64,000 nt of DNA from Saturnia japonica. Taxonomy: Eukaryota; Arthropoda; Insecta; Lepidoptera; Saturniidae. Of the stretch, positions 46,330-57,666 are shown piece after piece (the first letter of the stretch is position 1; each line of letters begins with the position of its first letter). Position numbers and translations under genes: made by a program. Below the pieces are notes generated by a model. That model was given only the letters and a program-made list of their open reading frames with translations. It was not told the DNA's origin and did no database searches. The stretch is from the NCBI GenBank assembly GCA_033032175.1, contig CM065325.1, forward strand, positions 10,196,930 through 10,260,929, read 5' to 3'.

Positions 46330-47624
46330 CAAGGTGTCCAGAAAGGGTATCGGGTATTTGTTTTCGCGCCATATTCGAAACGGGGCGTCTAAAGGATGCG
46401 GGGAGGGGTACGTGGCGTCCGCCATTTTGTGGAGTTTTAGTCACGATGGAACAGTACTCGGGGACGCATCGCGCATTTTGCGTACGAGCGTATTATCGTA
46501 ATGGTGATTCAATAGTGACTGCTCAACATCTCTATCGTGCGGAATATCGTACACGCCACGCGCCAAGTGACAATAGCATTAGGAAATGGATCAGGATGTT
46601 CGAGAATACAGGTGCGACAGTTAAAATTCAAAACTCTGGTCGTCCTCGTTCAGTTCGCGATGAAGAAACAATTGAAGAAGTTGAGGCGTCGGTTCGTCAA
46701 AATCCGTCTTTATCCATCCGAATGCGAAGCCAAGCGTTGAACATCAAAAAATCATCTTTACATTCGATTTTAAAGAAAGACTTACATCTAAAAGCCTATA
46801 AAATTCTATTGGTTCAAGAATTGAAGGATACGGACTGTGCTAATCGACTGAATTTTGCGAACGAAATGCTGCAGCGATTTAACAACATACTGTTCAGTGA
46901 CGAAGCAAATTTTCACCTGAATGGTCATGTTAATAAGCAGAATTGTCAGTACTGGGCAGTAGAGAATCCAAGACGAAAAGCATGAACGACCCCTGCATAG
47001 CCCAAAGGTCGTTGTTTGGGCCGCTATGTCTGCTAAAGGCATAATTGGTCCTTATTTTCATGAAGATCAACGAGGCCGAGCAATTAATGTGAATAGTGAC
47101 CGTTATTGCGATAAGTTGCGAAATTTTTTGGTCCCAGAGTTGCAGGAGTTTGCAGGTTTCAACTCAAGAACGTGGTTCCAGCAAGATGGGGCCACTTGCC
47201 ATACCTCAAATAACTCAATGGAAGTTGTTAACGAATTATTCCCTAATAAAGTCATTTCGCGAAGGGGTAACATCAACTGGCCTCCCAGAATCCCTGACCT
47301 TAGCCCGCTTGACTATTTTGCATGGGGATACCTTAAAAGTAAGGTTTATCAAAACAATCCGACGAATCTAACCCAGTTAAAGCAAAACATCAGGTCAGAA
47401 ATGGCAGCAATATCGATAGCTATGTGTCAACGTGTTATCGCCAATCTTCGTTTCCGTTTAGAAGAGTGCCAGCAACGTAACGGTCATCATTTGGATAACA
47501 TCATCTTTTCCAAATAATTCTCCAATTCATACGCTAATAATAAACAATAAACTTTTTTATTGCATACAAATAATTTTTGTTTCATTGAACTTACAAATAC
47601 CCGATACCCTTTCTGGACACCTTG
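46330..47624 (+). mobile_element. Mariner-superfamily transposon, copy 2 (DD41D type), transposase broken
   Basis: Same 32-bp TIRs as copy 1 (46330-46361 and 47593-47624), flanked by TA on both sides (46328-46329 and 47625-47626). It is 1295 bp because it lacks a 9-bp tandem unit and has one extra A compared with copy 1. Flanking sequences differ from those of copy 1, so these are two independent insertions of the same family, not a segmental duplication. TIRs are intact, so it could be moved by a transposase supplied elsewhere. Confidence 0.92.
46446..47517 (+). pseudogene. Mariner-superfamily transposase with a +1 frameshift (DD41D)
   Basis: Nearly identical to the transposase at 39502. 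An extra A in a run of four (46976-46979) shifts the frame after about residue 178, ending the first frame at 46985; the C-terminal half continues in another frame to a stop at 47515-47517. Relative to copy 1 (copy-1 numbering) it differs by L13V, R28H, D43N, V65G, K93M, Q121L, Y131C, loss of residues about 148-150, R171Q, M226K, D259N, S285I and V328A. The inter-HTH motif is the canonical GRPR. S285I alters the SPDL motif before the third Asp. All three catalytic Asp codons are still present. Not expected to give a functional protein. Confidence 0.9.
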
Positions 47625-48653
47625 TAATAACGAGTATATAATATGAAAAAAGAAATCTCGAATATATTTTTCTTTCGCTCAGATTTAATATCCAACATTA
47701 TGAGGCAAAAGCAATTTACCTATTGGAATATTTTCATAATATTAAAATACGCGTATATATTCCAGAAGCGCATGTATCTTTTATTTTTTGTGAGTGGGCA
47801 GCAATATCGGTGAGTCAACAGTCTCGGCATGTGTCTAATGGGCTCTCGGTGGACCGTGGGATGTTGGTGTTAATATAGTTTGTGCGCTCCGGGCCACCGG
47901 CCTTTTTGGGAAATTTCACCTTCCTTATACATGGACGTACTGATTTGTGTGTGGTCAGTTAATTTAATATACTGACAATTGTCAGCTTCACAAACAAACT
48001 GTTTAGCGCTGTTCTGTAATTGATAACGTTTGGTTGCAATTTTTCGCAACAACGTATCAAAATATACTTTGATATTTCAGTTAATACTTCGTAAAGTTTT
48101 GAGACTTAAGGAATTTGAAAATATCATACCACATTATCATAGTTCAACCATAACCAGCTGGGTATAACGTTAACAGACATGGGTGTCAATCTTGCAATAG
48201 ATCTATTCTTCTTGCTTTTGTCTCATCTAAGTCAGTAGTCGGAGTTACGGCTTAGTGTTTTATGACCTACCAGGCAACTAGGTTTAGCTGACTATAGCTA
48301 AATAGCCAGTATCATCACCTTTAAAGCCTTCCACTACTGTTTTATAAGTATAAAAATATATAAACTTTTAGGTAATGTTATATTTATAGTCTCAATCAGC
48401 GTAGACTTATAACGAAGGAACACATAATGAAAAACCTTATTATGGCGTGAGCGAGCATTATGAACGTATGGATGTGGTGGCTATTGGAAGCTAGTGTATT
48501 TTATAAAACTTTGCTATCCATAGTATTCGACCCCACTGCCAATTACCTCATAATAAAAACAGATATACATAATAAAACATACATAACATAATATGACTAT
48601 ATGTACTTGTATACTTTCAATAAAACAGTAAAGAGTTGAAATCTAAAAGATAC
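47625..48653. other. Non-coding stretch
   Basis: A GC-richer patch at 47790-47920 (GGGCTCTCGGTGGACCGTGG) has no recognisable content; the rest is AT-rich with no gene. Confidence 0.35.
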
Positions 48654-48717
48654 TTGGGATTCGAACACACGTCGATCGACGCGGTGTCCGTAAAGACTAC
48701 CACTGAGCCATTATTGC
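48654..48717 (-). repeat. SINE family 1 tRNA-like head only, minus strand
   Basis: GGGATTCGAACACACGTCGA then TCGACGCGGTGTCCGTAA and CTACCACTGAGCCATTATTG is the reverse complement of the head at 1291-1340. It is present without any SINE body, so it is the reverse of the usual 5' truncation. Confidence 0.6.
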
Positions 48718-49494
48718 TTAAAAATTATACCTTTGATATGCCAAAATACCCCCTTTCCACATATCTAACATAGTAACATTATAAAGAATATATAAATACA
48801 GTATCATAGTTGGATAGCATACCATTTAATATCATGGACAGAACAAAACTCGATAGCTTTTAAAATTCTCGTTTGTGTGCCTGTTAGTTTGTAGGCTCAT
48901 TAATCACGCATAAACTATTGAACCGAATTTAATTAAATTTGATATGATTGTAGTTCATAGTCTCGAAGTACATTTAAGATGTATTTTTACACGTATGGAC
49001 ATTTGTATTGTCTATAAATTGCATTTAGGTTATGTACATATTAAATAGGAATATGTATAGGAAAATTTTAATACATATATTTTAGATATATAGTGATATT
49101 ATACAATTAATACAAATTGTTTATACTTCACATAGTTTTCAATAGCAAAAACTGGTTCGATTTTTCTTCTAAAATTCTACGATAAATGTCGTTATTTGTG
49201 TTTTTGCGCTATCAAGGTTTAATCACTTTTATCCTTTCACTGAATATTAAGACTTGATAAATATTAAATTATTAAATAATCTTAGCTTTTCCTAACAAAT
49301 TTTAAAACCAAAATTTTTATATTGAACTACTCAGCCCATATGTCTTGTGGATAACATCGGTTAATAGTTAAAATCATTTTATTTGTGTATTCTCAATGGT
49401 CTTTTAATAAATGGCGTTATGATGTGGATTTAAATTGAATTTTGCGATTCAACTACTGATTTCCTAACCTGCGAACTGAAATAATAGTAATCAT
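48718..49494. other. AT-rich non-coding stretch
   Basis: A relic at 48890-48985 (AATCACGCATAAACTATTGA, ACCGAATTTAATTAAATTTG) resembles Helitron/RTE-type repeat wording. No gene was seen. Confidence 0.35.
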
Positions 49495-49545
49495 ATCAGC
49501 CTGTAAGTATCCCACTGCGGGCAAAGGCGTCTCTACACATCTGGT
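49495..49545 (-). repeat. SINE family 2 tail fragment, minus strand
   Basis: ATCAGCCTGTAAGTATCCCA then CTGCGGGCAAAGGCGTCT is the reverse of the SINE family 2 tail at 30750-30785. Confidence 0.5.
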
Positions 49546-49599
49546 TTTTATCTTTTTTTTCATACACTGAACTCCACGCAGACGAATTCGCAGGCACTG

Positions 49600-49921
49600 G
49601 TAGTATTAGCTCAAGATATTATTTCTTTGAACGCGTTAAACTCTAAAACTAGCAATTTGATTTGAAAAAGAATTTTTGCATTTTATAACCTATTTATTGA
49701 ATAAGTTTAAAGATAGATAACTTCACGTTACGATCCTTAAAAGCGGAATGGTAACTATGTATATTAAGCAATGTTGCAAGCTGAAGGCAAGTACGAAAGT
49801 GAGAAGAAAGGTTAATGCTACACTGACAAATTTTCAAATGCTGTTTTCAAATTTTCAATTTCATGTGCTGGAGAGTTGATCGAATAAATTTAATATGGGT
49901 AGAAACGTGGGGCACATCTAG
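49600..49921 (+). mobile_element. Helitron-like element, type 2, decayed copy
   Basis: The body order AACGCGTTAAACTCTAAAAC, AAAGCGGAATGGTAACTATG, GCAATGTTGCAAGCTGAAGG and GAAAGTGAGAAGAAAGG matches 30985-31484 and 54035-54322. It ends GGGTAGAAACGTGGGGCACA then CTAG (49918-49921) before T. Confidence 0.5.
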
Positions 49922-50029
49922 TAAGTAATATAAGTGATCCAGAATATGAATCTCGTGCGTTGCAACGGAGATAATGGATCATGGTATTAAATGCACGTGA
50001 AAGACATTTATCTTTTTTTATATTAGCTC

Positions 50030-50235
50030 GGCTTAGTGACGGTACCTACTGTCCCTGATGGTAAGCACAGCACAATCCAAACGGAACGGTGACCACCGAG
50101 AGATCTAAATCCATCGGCGGCCTGCATAAATATCTCTCAAGGACCTGATGTCGTAAGACGGAGGGAACACACTGGCCGGTAGAGGGATCCACAGTTGCAC
50201 GGTACGACAAAGAACATTTTAATCTGCATGGACAG
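50030..50235. repeat. Interspersed repeat family 8, copy 1
   Basis: GCTCGGCTTAGTGACGGTAC, CCCTGATGGTAAGCACAGCA and ACGGTGACCACCGAGAGATC then AAATCCATCGGCGG match 54605-54720. The 3' part (GACGGAGGGAACACACTGGC, CCACAGTTGCACGGTACGAC) matches 51745-51850. The minus strand is open for 69 codons, but repetition marks it as repeat-derived. Confidence 0.55.
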
Positions 50236-51740
50236 AACATGTTGTAATAAAACATAATATAGTCGAGGCTAATAGAAAACTTTTTTTGAGGTTACTAGTT
50301 TAGCAAGATTATTACGTGACATAGTTCTACAGAACGATACTTTTTGTGATCAAGTGTGGCGATTCTCACGTCGTTTTCAACTCGATCTTCTAACGACAAA
50401 AGACTAATCATAATAACGCCTTTCTGTCATGAATGAACGAAGAGACGTCAACGAGTACCTTCACTTTTACGTGATGTTATTGAACGTTGCCAGCTTACCT
50501 ACGTTAATGTTGCTAGGTTATAAATCTGTTGCCAAGCATCTCCAAGTGTGTTCAGATGAGATAAATATTAATTATAAAAAAAAATATTACTCGCCAGATT
50601 CGTAAAATAAAGCGGTGTCTGACCTGGCTATGTAATATCTTTTAGTTTTTTAACACTAAACACAATCTCCCGACATCCATCAACTATGATCATATTTTCT
50701 TTATACAGCACTGTACCAGGTACATAAAATAGTACTCATGCTGCTATATTGCGGTTGGAAGGGTATGTTTGACAATAATGGACTGGTCTCACGAGACATT
50801 AGACTTAGTTCAGGGCAAAGATGTCTCACCCCAAGGAAAGTTATTGCTAAGCTATACATCAATCCAGGATTTATTAGTGATATCAACCATAGAACGTTAT
50901 ATAATTTTGGCATTATTCCGATAGAAACTGGTACTAGAAGAAAGTTTTCAGAGACAGATTTTCTTGCATTTTTTTTTTCATCATATTAAGCCATAGAGCA
51001 TGTTACAACTTACAAAATAAGTGGGTGAATTCTAAAAATGGTATTTTTCCACCAGAAACCATGAATTGAGGAGCAATAAATAAACTATGTAACAAGGTTT
51101 AATAAAAATCCATCATTGTATGTAGGTAGCAGTAAAAAAATGGAGAGTTTTTCATTAATTGAAAGTCTATGCGCTAAATACTTATAATAAACATGAACAT
51201 CAAGTATTTATTTGTTATAAAATACCTTTTTTCTAAGGTTTTTTTAGCTTCCACTACTATATAGGTATTATTATATAATCATTAAATTTACTGTATTATA
51301 ACTTTATATAAAAATATATACATGATTGAACAGAACTAGCATAAAATAATTTAAATATTAATTACAGGAATTTCGAAAAAATAATAATTGAAAAATAAAA
51401 TATCATTATTACACTAATCCCTAGCAATTTATCTGGCAGTGGCAACCCCGAGTCTACCTGCCGATATCTATTAAAGTGTTAATGCTATCAATGGCTTTGT
51501 TAATTTTTTTTAATGTAGTGGTTTTGACCAATAGTTATCACTAGTCCTTTCTTTTCAGCACAATTGGATTAACCTTTGTCAAAGGAATTGTAATCAGTCG
51601 TGAGAAATCAAAACACATATTTGTTAGTTGTCTGTAAGTTTTATATACTGCCTTTTATATAGTACACACTTTTAAGAAAGATAAAGTAGGTCTCAAGTTC
51701 AATGCGTAATGATATAAACCACACATTTAATATCGTTCAT
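50236..51740. other. AT-rich non-coding stretch
   Basis: Overlapping frames of 70 and 83 codons on opposite strands (50701-50989) are the only coding-like feature; neither has a recognisable domain. Nothing else was seen. Confidence 0.35.
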
Positions 51741-51744
51741 ATTA

Positions 51745-51850
51745 CACTTGACGGACCCTTTGTCGTAGGAAAGAGGGGACACACTGCCCGGGAGAGTTCC
51801 ACGGCTTCACAGTACGTCAAAGATATGATGTAGAAAACTTGTTTATTCGT
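51745..51850. repeat. Interspersed repeat family 8, partial copy
   Basis: GTAGGAAAGAGGGGACACAC, TGCCCGGGAGAGTTCCACGG and CTTCACAGTACGTCAAAGAT match 50153-50220. Confidence 0.5.
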
Positions 51851-53099
51851 GCCGAAATAGAGGTTACCGTAAAGCTGTCGTTCCAGAGCTCAGCAGGTGT
51901 GGTTCAGATATGAAAGGAAAAACAGGAAATTAAGTTGAACAGCTCGCCGTGATACACATGTTGCTTGTTGTTGAAGGAATTGTTGTGACCAAACAGCCAT
52001 AGTTGATAGCTTGTTGTTTCTACCCGATAATTTCTTCACAGTTAGTCTCCTTGGATTCTAGTTTTAGATGTACCTCATTTTTCTGAGTTGACAAATATAC
52101 AAAACATTAATAGAATAAGAAAAATATGTGTTTAATGAAATCAACGATGTTTCTTATTAAATAAGTTATTACTATACCGATTTTCTATTCTAAGTTATAT
52201 TTATATATAGTAATATTGTATGTATATATGTAATTATACATTGTGCTAGTTCACATATCTATAACCTAAGTAAAATAAAGTAATGTTTATACTTTTACAT
52301 AAAAGTAAGTAAATATTTAATCAAGATTTTCTATTGGAATTGGGCACTAACTCGGTTATGCCGCAGAGTTAATTAGACCTATACGTTACCGACGCAAAAC
52401 GTTTTAGCTGACTCTCTGTTTAACCAATTAAATGTTTTGCTTATTTGCGATGAATATTCCTTTACCGTCGGTTAATATTGTCGTATATTTACATCGGCAT
52501 TTCATTTGAAGTTTGTTAATTAATTATCACTTTAGTTCATTAATAATTGAGGTGATTAGTTGACACAAGCATAAGGCCAAACACAACATATCTCCTGTAA
52601 GTTGTTGAGGAGTTAGGTATACTGCAGATACAATATCATGCTGCAGCATCAGGTTAAGATTGTCATGTTTTAATATAATTGAAGAAAAAGAATACAAAAT
52701 TTTAACTCGATCAGAAATAAGGAAGATGTTCATATCCATTTATTAACAAGAAAAAAACTGATAATCTACAAACGGCTGAATACATTTTCTCAAATCATAG
52801 TTAAGAACTTACTTTCGACTAAGTCAGCTATCAAACAAAAAGAACCAAATTAAAATCGATTCAGCCGTTTCATAGCTATAATGCCAGAGATTAATACACG
52901 GATAGACAGATACACACTTTAAAGTTATTGTAAGTTTAAGAGTTTAACTACTGTTTGCGTCGGGGGTTAATAATGTATGTAAAATGTAATGTAATGTAAA
53001 AATGTATATATGCATACTATTTTTATTCTAGCAATCGCTTGAAATTTCTTTTAAGTTAATTCGGATATAAAACTTAATAACAACACAAGACAATTTTTA
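51851..53099. other. AT-rich non-coding stretch
   Basis: No gene was seen. A relic at 52850-52925 (CGATTCAGCCGTTTCATAGC, then ACACGGATAGACAGATACAC) resembles RTE-type repeat tails. Confidence 0.35.
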
Positions 53100-53915
53100 A
53101 CAAAAAAAAAGAAACCAACTTCAGTGATTTTCAAAAGTTACCTGGTGAATATTCGAAGTTTAAGGTCCAATGCCAATAAAATTAAAACCACCCTTGAGGT
53201 ACTTATTCAATAACAAACAAAAAGAAATCGTCCAAATCGGTTAATAAACAAAGAAGTTATGGCTAAACATCCATAAAAATGAATATACATTAGAATTATA
53301 GCTTTCCATCTGTGTAATAATTTTTAAAATCTTATTAGTAGTTCTTGAGTATTTTCTACAAATACTTAAACTCACAGATTATCTTTTTATTAGTAGTATA
53401 GTAACAAAATGAAAAAAAAAAACGATAATACTGACAACCCTGGTTAACTTCTCGATGATTCTTCTCGACGACAAGGGCGTTTTGACGGCCATCCAGGTGC
53501 CTTTGAATCAATCCCTTTAGCAATTTTAAAACAGTATCATTTTCGAAATGATTGTAAATTTTGAATAGCTGTTTCTTAAATATAAAAAAATAACAATGCA
53601 CCTATGTTTCTCTGACATTTTTATATTTTTTCTGTTGGAAATGTGTCTATTCTATTTTGAAGTGTTGAGCATGCCAATTTTATTTAAACCGTCTCCAAAA
53701 AAAGGAGGTTATTAATTCGAATGTGTATAATATATATTTTATAGATGTTCAGCCATAACTTTTTTGTTTATGAACTGGTTTGATTGATTTTTTTTTTCGA
53801 AAGTGAATACCTCAAGGGTGATCCCATTTTAATTCCATTGGCGTTGGACCGTCAACTTCGAAGATACACCACGGAACTTCTGAAAACCTTTGAAGTTAGT
53901 TTTCTTTTTGTTAAA
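53100..53915. repeat. Two copies of one repeat in opposite orientation (inverted pair)
   Basis: 53100-53300 reads AAGAAACCAACTTCAGTGAT, TTCGAAGTTTAAGGTCCAAT, GCCAATAAAATTAAAACCAC, CCTTGAGGTACTTATTC and AAGTTATGGCTAAACATC. 53690-53915 is its reverse: GATGTTCAGCCATAACTT, CTCAAGGGTGATCCCATTTT, CCATTGGCGTTGGACCGTCA and TTGAAGTTAGTTTTC. Arms are about 200 bp, spacer about 390 bp. The right copy starts AAAAAAAGGAGGTTATTAAT, a phrase I recall from a widespread insect repeat. It could be two insertions or the arms of one larger element. Confidence 0.6.
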
Positions 53916-54034
53916 TTTGTCTTGTATCTATATATTAATGTTATAAAGCTTCTTCTGCTTCTTTAATTTAAAAGCTCAGCGATTGTCGACGAAGCAATTG
54001 CCAACGTTCCCTATCATGTAAAACTTATTAGTAA

Positions 54035-54322
54035 AGATACTTTTTTGTTTGTTTGAACGCGCTAATCTCTGCAATTAATAGTCAAATTTGAAAAACTCTT
54101 TTTGTTGTTTATATCCTATTTATTAAGGAAGGTTATAAGCTATATAGTTTTAGGCTAGAACGCTAAGGTGTGAAGCATGAAGTATGAACGTCAAGCACTC
54201 TGGTAAGCTGTAGGCAACTACGGGAAGTGAAAACAACGAGGTGCGTTCGCAGCGCGACACAATACGCGGTGGAGAGTTGTTGAAATAAATTTGAGACGGA
54301 TGAAACTGTGGGGCACAGTTAG
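54035..54322 (+). mobile_element. Helitron-like element, type 2
   Basis: A TTTGTTTGTTTGAACGCGCT region, a body with CTAAGGTGTGAAGCATGAAG, CACTCTGGTAAGCTGTAGGC, ACGGGAAGTGAAAACAACGA and GTGCGTTCGCAGCGCGACAC, and the end GGATGAAACTGTGGGGCACA then TTAG (54319-54322) before T. This is the clearest body of the type 2 family. Confidence 0.55.
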
Positions 54323-54600
54323 TAATTTATATATTTTCATCAGCAATGTGGTTTTATATGGGCTATGGGAGTTTCAAACTACATAAAGCTAATAATACAT
54401 GAAGTTCAGGTTACACAAGGGGAGTGCCTCCGTGGTACACGCATACACCATTAACTCCAACCCGGTGTCGGGTTCCGGACGGGGTACGTACACTTCAGAT
54501 CACCATATTATCACCTATTTTATTTTTCTGTCCATGCTACCAATAGTACAGTTTATTTTATTAAGTTGCAATTAAATGAATATTTTGAATTTTTTTTTTA
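54323..54600. other. Short GC-rich repeat-like block in AT-rich DNA
   Basis: 54415-54510 (GGGGAGTGCCTCCGTGGTAC, CCCGGTGTCGGGTTCCGGAC) is SINE-like in composition but lacks clear A and B boxes. The family is not identified. Confidence 0.3.
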
Positions 54601-54722
54601 ATAATAGCTCGGCAAGTTGACGGTACTGTCCTTGATAGTAGGCACAGTATAATTCAAAGACAACGGTGACCACCGACAGATCTAAATTCATCGGCGGTCG
54701 CTGGTGTCATGCTAGCCAATTA
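54601..54722. repeat. Interspersed repeat family 8, copy 2 (truncated)
   Basis: AGCTCGGCAAGTTGACGGTA, CTTGATAGTAGGCACAGTAT and ACGGTGACCACCGACAGATC then AAATTCATCGGCGGTCGC match 50030-50110. Confidence 0.5.
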
Positions 54723-55478
54723 CATGCCACTGTAATACACAGTTAAATTATTTTTACACAATAAAAAAAAAATCTATTATTCAACTGGCTAACTTCATCA
54801 TGTAGCACTGTTATTACGTTAAATAAGTAAGTATACTTATCTTCTTACTTGCGCACATAAGGAGGTATATATAGTGTTTTTTATTTAAAATACTTAACTC
54901 AAAGGATGTTTCATATACAAGTCTTCATTTGTTGAACCTATTGCGACCCCTAGATCGGAGAAACAATGTGCCTACGTAATAGTTAAAACTGTCAAGCAAT
55001 AAAGCCCACCACTAATCCATTCCCGTGTGTTTACGTGACATTTAACGACATTGCAAGCACCTCATAGTAAAACCTTAGCCAAGCATATTAAATAACTAAC
55101 CACGAATGGATATGAACCTTGGACCTCGTTTCATAATGAATTTACTAACCGCTTCCAAGAATCTTGTTACTCGTACATGTTTGTTATGGACTTAAGCGTC
55201 TTCAACCTTGGTATGTTATTATAGAGTAAGCAGGGTTACTAATGAAGAGTTCGCTGCTAGAAAATACTTTGTAAAATCCCAAAAGATAAAATTTTAAACG
55301 GGAGTAAAAAATACCATAAAGTTTGATTAATATTTATTAAATTTAAAAATAAAATCGTTTAACATGAATTCGAAAGGACCTGTTTAGTTCTGATTTTTAA
55401 CTATTTCTAATTCATTTCAAAACCCACAAAATTTGAACATGGCATTTATAGGTGTAGCGTAGCTCCTTTCGCTATATA
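54723..55478. other. AT-rich non-coding stretch
   Basis: Nothing recognisable was seen between repeat family 8 and the pogo-like element. Confidence 0.35.
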
Positions 55479-55489
55479 GGGTAAAAGCC

Positions 55490-55747
55490 GGATAGTTGCC
55501 CCACTTTTCAAAAAAAGTCTATTATTTAAAAATATGTCCTTACTAAGAGTAATGCAACATATATATCAAAACATAGGTCTTTGATCTTTTATATTTGCCT
55601 ATTTTTGTAAACATAATTAATATTGGTTTTGAGTAAAACGTATTTTATTTGACCTCTCAAAAATGGGATAGTTGCCTACTGTAACGGATAGTAGCCTAAC
55701 ATTAAAAATGCTCCGGGGGATACTTGCCTCGTGCAAGGATAGACGCC
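55490..55747. promoter_or_regulatory. Left subterminal repeat cluster of the pogo-like element (five GGATA-type sites)
   Basis: Direct copies of an 11-bp word: GGATAGTTGCC (55490-55500 and 55666-55676), GGATAGTAGCC (55686-55696), GGATACTTGCC (55718-55728) and GGATAGACGCC (55737-55747). Constant positions are GGATA and GCC. The most likely role is transposase binding, as subterminal repeats do in several DNA transposons; that role is inferred. Confidence 0.7.
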
Positions 55748-55826
55748 TCATTATGATTTTTAGACAGAAACAACAATAAATTTATTTAGGTAATCAGTCT
55801 TTATTATTGAGATCCTTTATTAAATA

Positions 55827-57531
55827 CTAATCAAAATATTGATCAACACTGCAAAATAATATTAACTGTTGACCTTCTAAACTATAAAAATTACAAAAAT
55901 AGCATCCAAACTTTAAGTTAGGTAAGATGTTACTAAAATTTGTAAAATTGTAATTCTCATAACATTCTGCGCAATAGTCATCAACTGTAACTTGTTTATT
56001 GGTATTTTCTATTTTTGAAATAGTGTTTTTCACTTTTGATAACTTGTCAGTACCTCTTTTACATTGTTTGATTGGTAGACCTTTGGCGGCCTTCCCTTTA
56101 GATATTTCTGAACTTACGAGTATAACATTCTCTTCATTTTCTCTGTCAGTACTGTAAATTTGTATTGTTCTCTTCCTTAACGCTCTTCCTTTGTTCAGTT
56201 TTATAAAATCTGTTTTATCAGATTCGGTTTCACTGCTGCTAATATCGATACAATTTATTGTCTTTTTCTTTTTTTGCCGTTGCCCTCTTTTGTTCACAAA
56301 GCTTTTCTAGATAAAGCTACCAGATGGTTCGTTTTTGACTGTCTTAAAATCTGTTTTTTTTTCCGCTGTCCTAATTTTAGTGTCAGTTATTTTCTTTGTT
56401 TTCTTTATGTTCTGTTCTTTATCCCTCTCCTGGTCAATTTTATCATTACAGTTTAAAATTTCTGAAGATTGTTTAGCCCGTTTAGACATGCTCAGTGGTA
56501 TTTTTGGTATATGAGATGATTGATGTAAAAATTTAGATGATGTTTCTATTTGAAGATTTTGGTTCTGTGATTAATTTAAAGATATCAATGATGGGAATGA
56601 TAGCTCAATAGGTACCATTAAAGATATAATTTTCAATATCACTATCTCTTAGGGCTAAACAGTCTTGAGAAAGATTTAGAAAGCTTGAAGACGACCTAGG
56701 CGGAGTATGATTTTGGTTCAAGCTATTCTGCTCTTGGTCCCTCCCATTTGGTGCAAGACTTTGCTCAGGATCATGTGAGCGCTCTCCTAATAATGCAGCA
56801 TCTCCAGAAACGCTTGGTAATTGATCATTTAGAGGATCAGGCTCGCGTTCTTGCACAAGTTCCCCCAATGCAATATCTGATATAGCAAATTCAGCGTCAG
56901 GCAGAGCATTTGGATTGACTGGGTATATTTCGCTGCCGCGAAAACCACTAATTGCATTGGAAGGAGTAGCTGCTCCAATCCATGCTTTGGCTATTAGCAG
57001 AACTGAATTGTACCGGTTCAGTTTTTTTTGTGGAGTTTATGAAATTGTTTGTCTCAGCATAATAATATTTTTTAAACGGTCCGAATACTGATATGTCTAA
57101 TGGTTGCAAAGCAGAAGTAGTATGACTAGGTAAACAAAGTAATACTACATCATTGTCCCAAACAGTTTCTAGCATATTGACAGCACTTGAGTGCGATGAA
57201 TGGCCGTCTAAAATTAGTAATACCTTTCCTAATGGCTTGCGTGGAATAAAATGTTCAGCCAGTCATTTATAAAAAAGGTCTGAAGAAATATATGCCGATT
57301 TCTTTTGCATGTAAACTTTGGAACTAAGCGGAAGTCCCTAAGAGGAATTCTGGTTTTTTATTCACTCCCTTGATAATTAGTACTGGTGGGAGAAAATTGC
57401 CGATAGCATTGCAACAAGCAACAACAGTAATTGTTTCTCCTTTTTCACCCGAACGCAAGTGCTAAACTTTCTTCTGTCCTGCCGATGAGGCGCGGCACCA
57501 CGCCTAGTTTTCGCTTATACTTGCGAGGCAT
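55827..57531 (-). pseudogene. Pogo/jerky-type (DDE_1) transposase, internally deleted and broken
   Basis: The minus-strand start MPRKYKRKLG is the usual pogo N terminus. After about 25 residues the sequence jumps straight into the catalytic core (GEKGETITVVACCNAIGN), so the helix-turn-helix/CENP-B DNA-binding domains and the first catalytic Asp are gone. The second Asp is in ILDGHSSHS (57206-57208) and the third in ALQPLDISVFGPFKKYY (57095-57097), 36 residues between them. Downstream, AKAWIGAATPSNAISGFR and the SEIYPVNP motif, a Ser-rich linker and a Cys-containing tail (DDYCAECYENY) follow. Breaks seen: a frameshift near 57340, TGA at 57263-57265 where W is expected, frameshifts near 57010 and 56620, and two further stops (near 56571 and 56308). 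Not functional. Confidence 0.8.
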
Positions 57532-57666
57532 TTTGCTCACCTAGAATGAATGCATGAAATAGTTAAGTATTTATTTTATTTAAAACAAGTTGTAGGTACT
57601 CACTGGAAATTGGAAAAACATCATAAGAAAAAAATTGTCTTTGCTCGTTAAAGAATTTATAATTGC

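Noticed and set aside
56274..56456. Plus-strand frame rich in Phe and Cys within the pogo-like element
   Set aside because: It is antisense to the Lys/Glu-rich tail of the broken transposase, which explains its composition.
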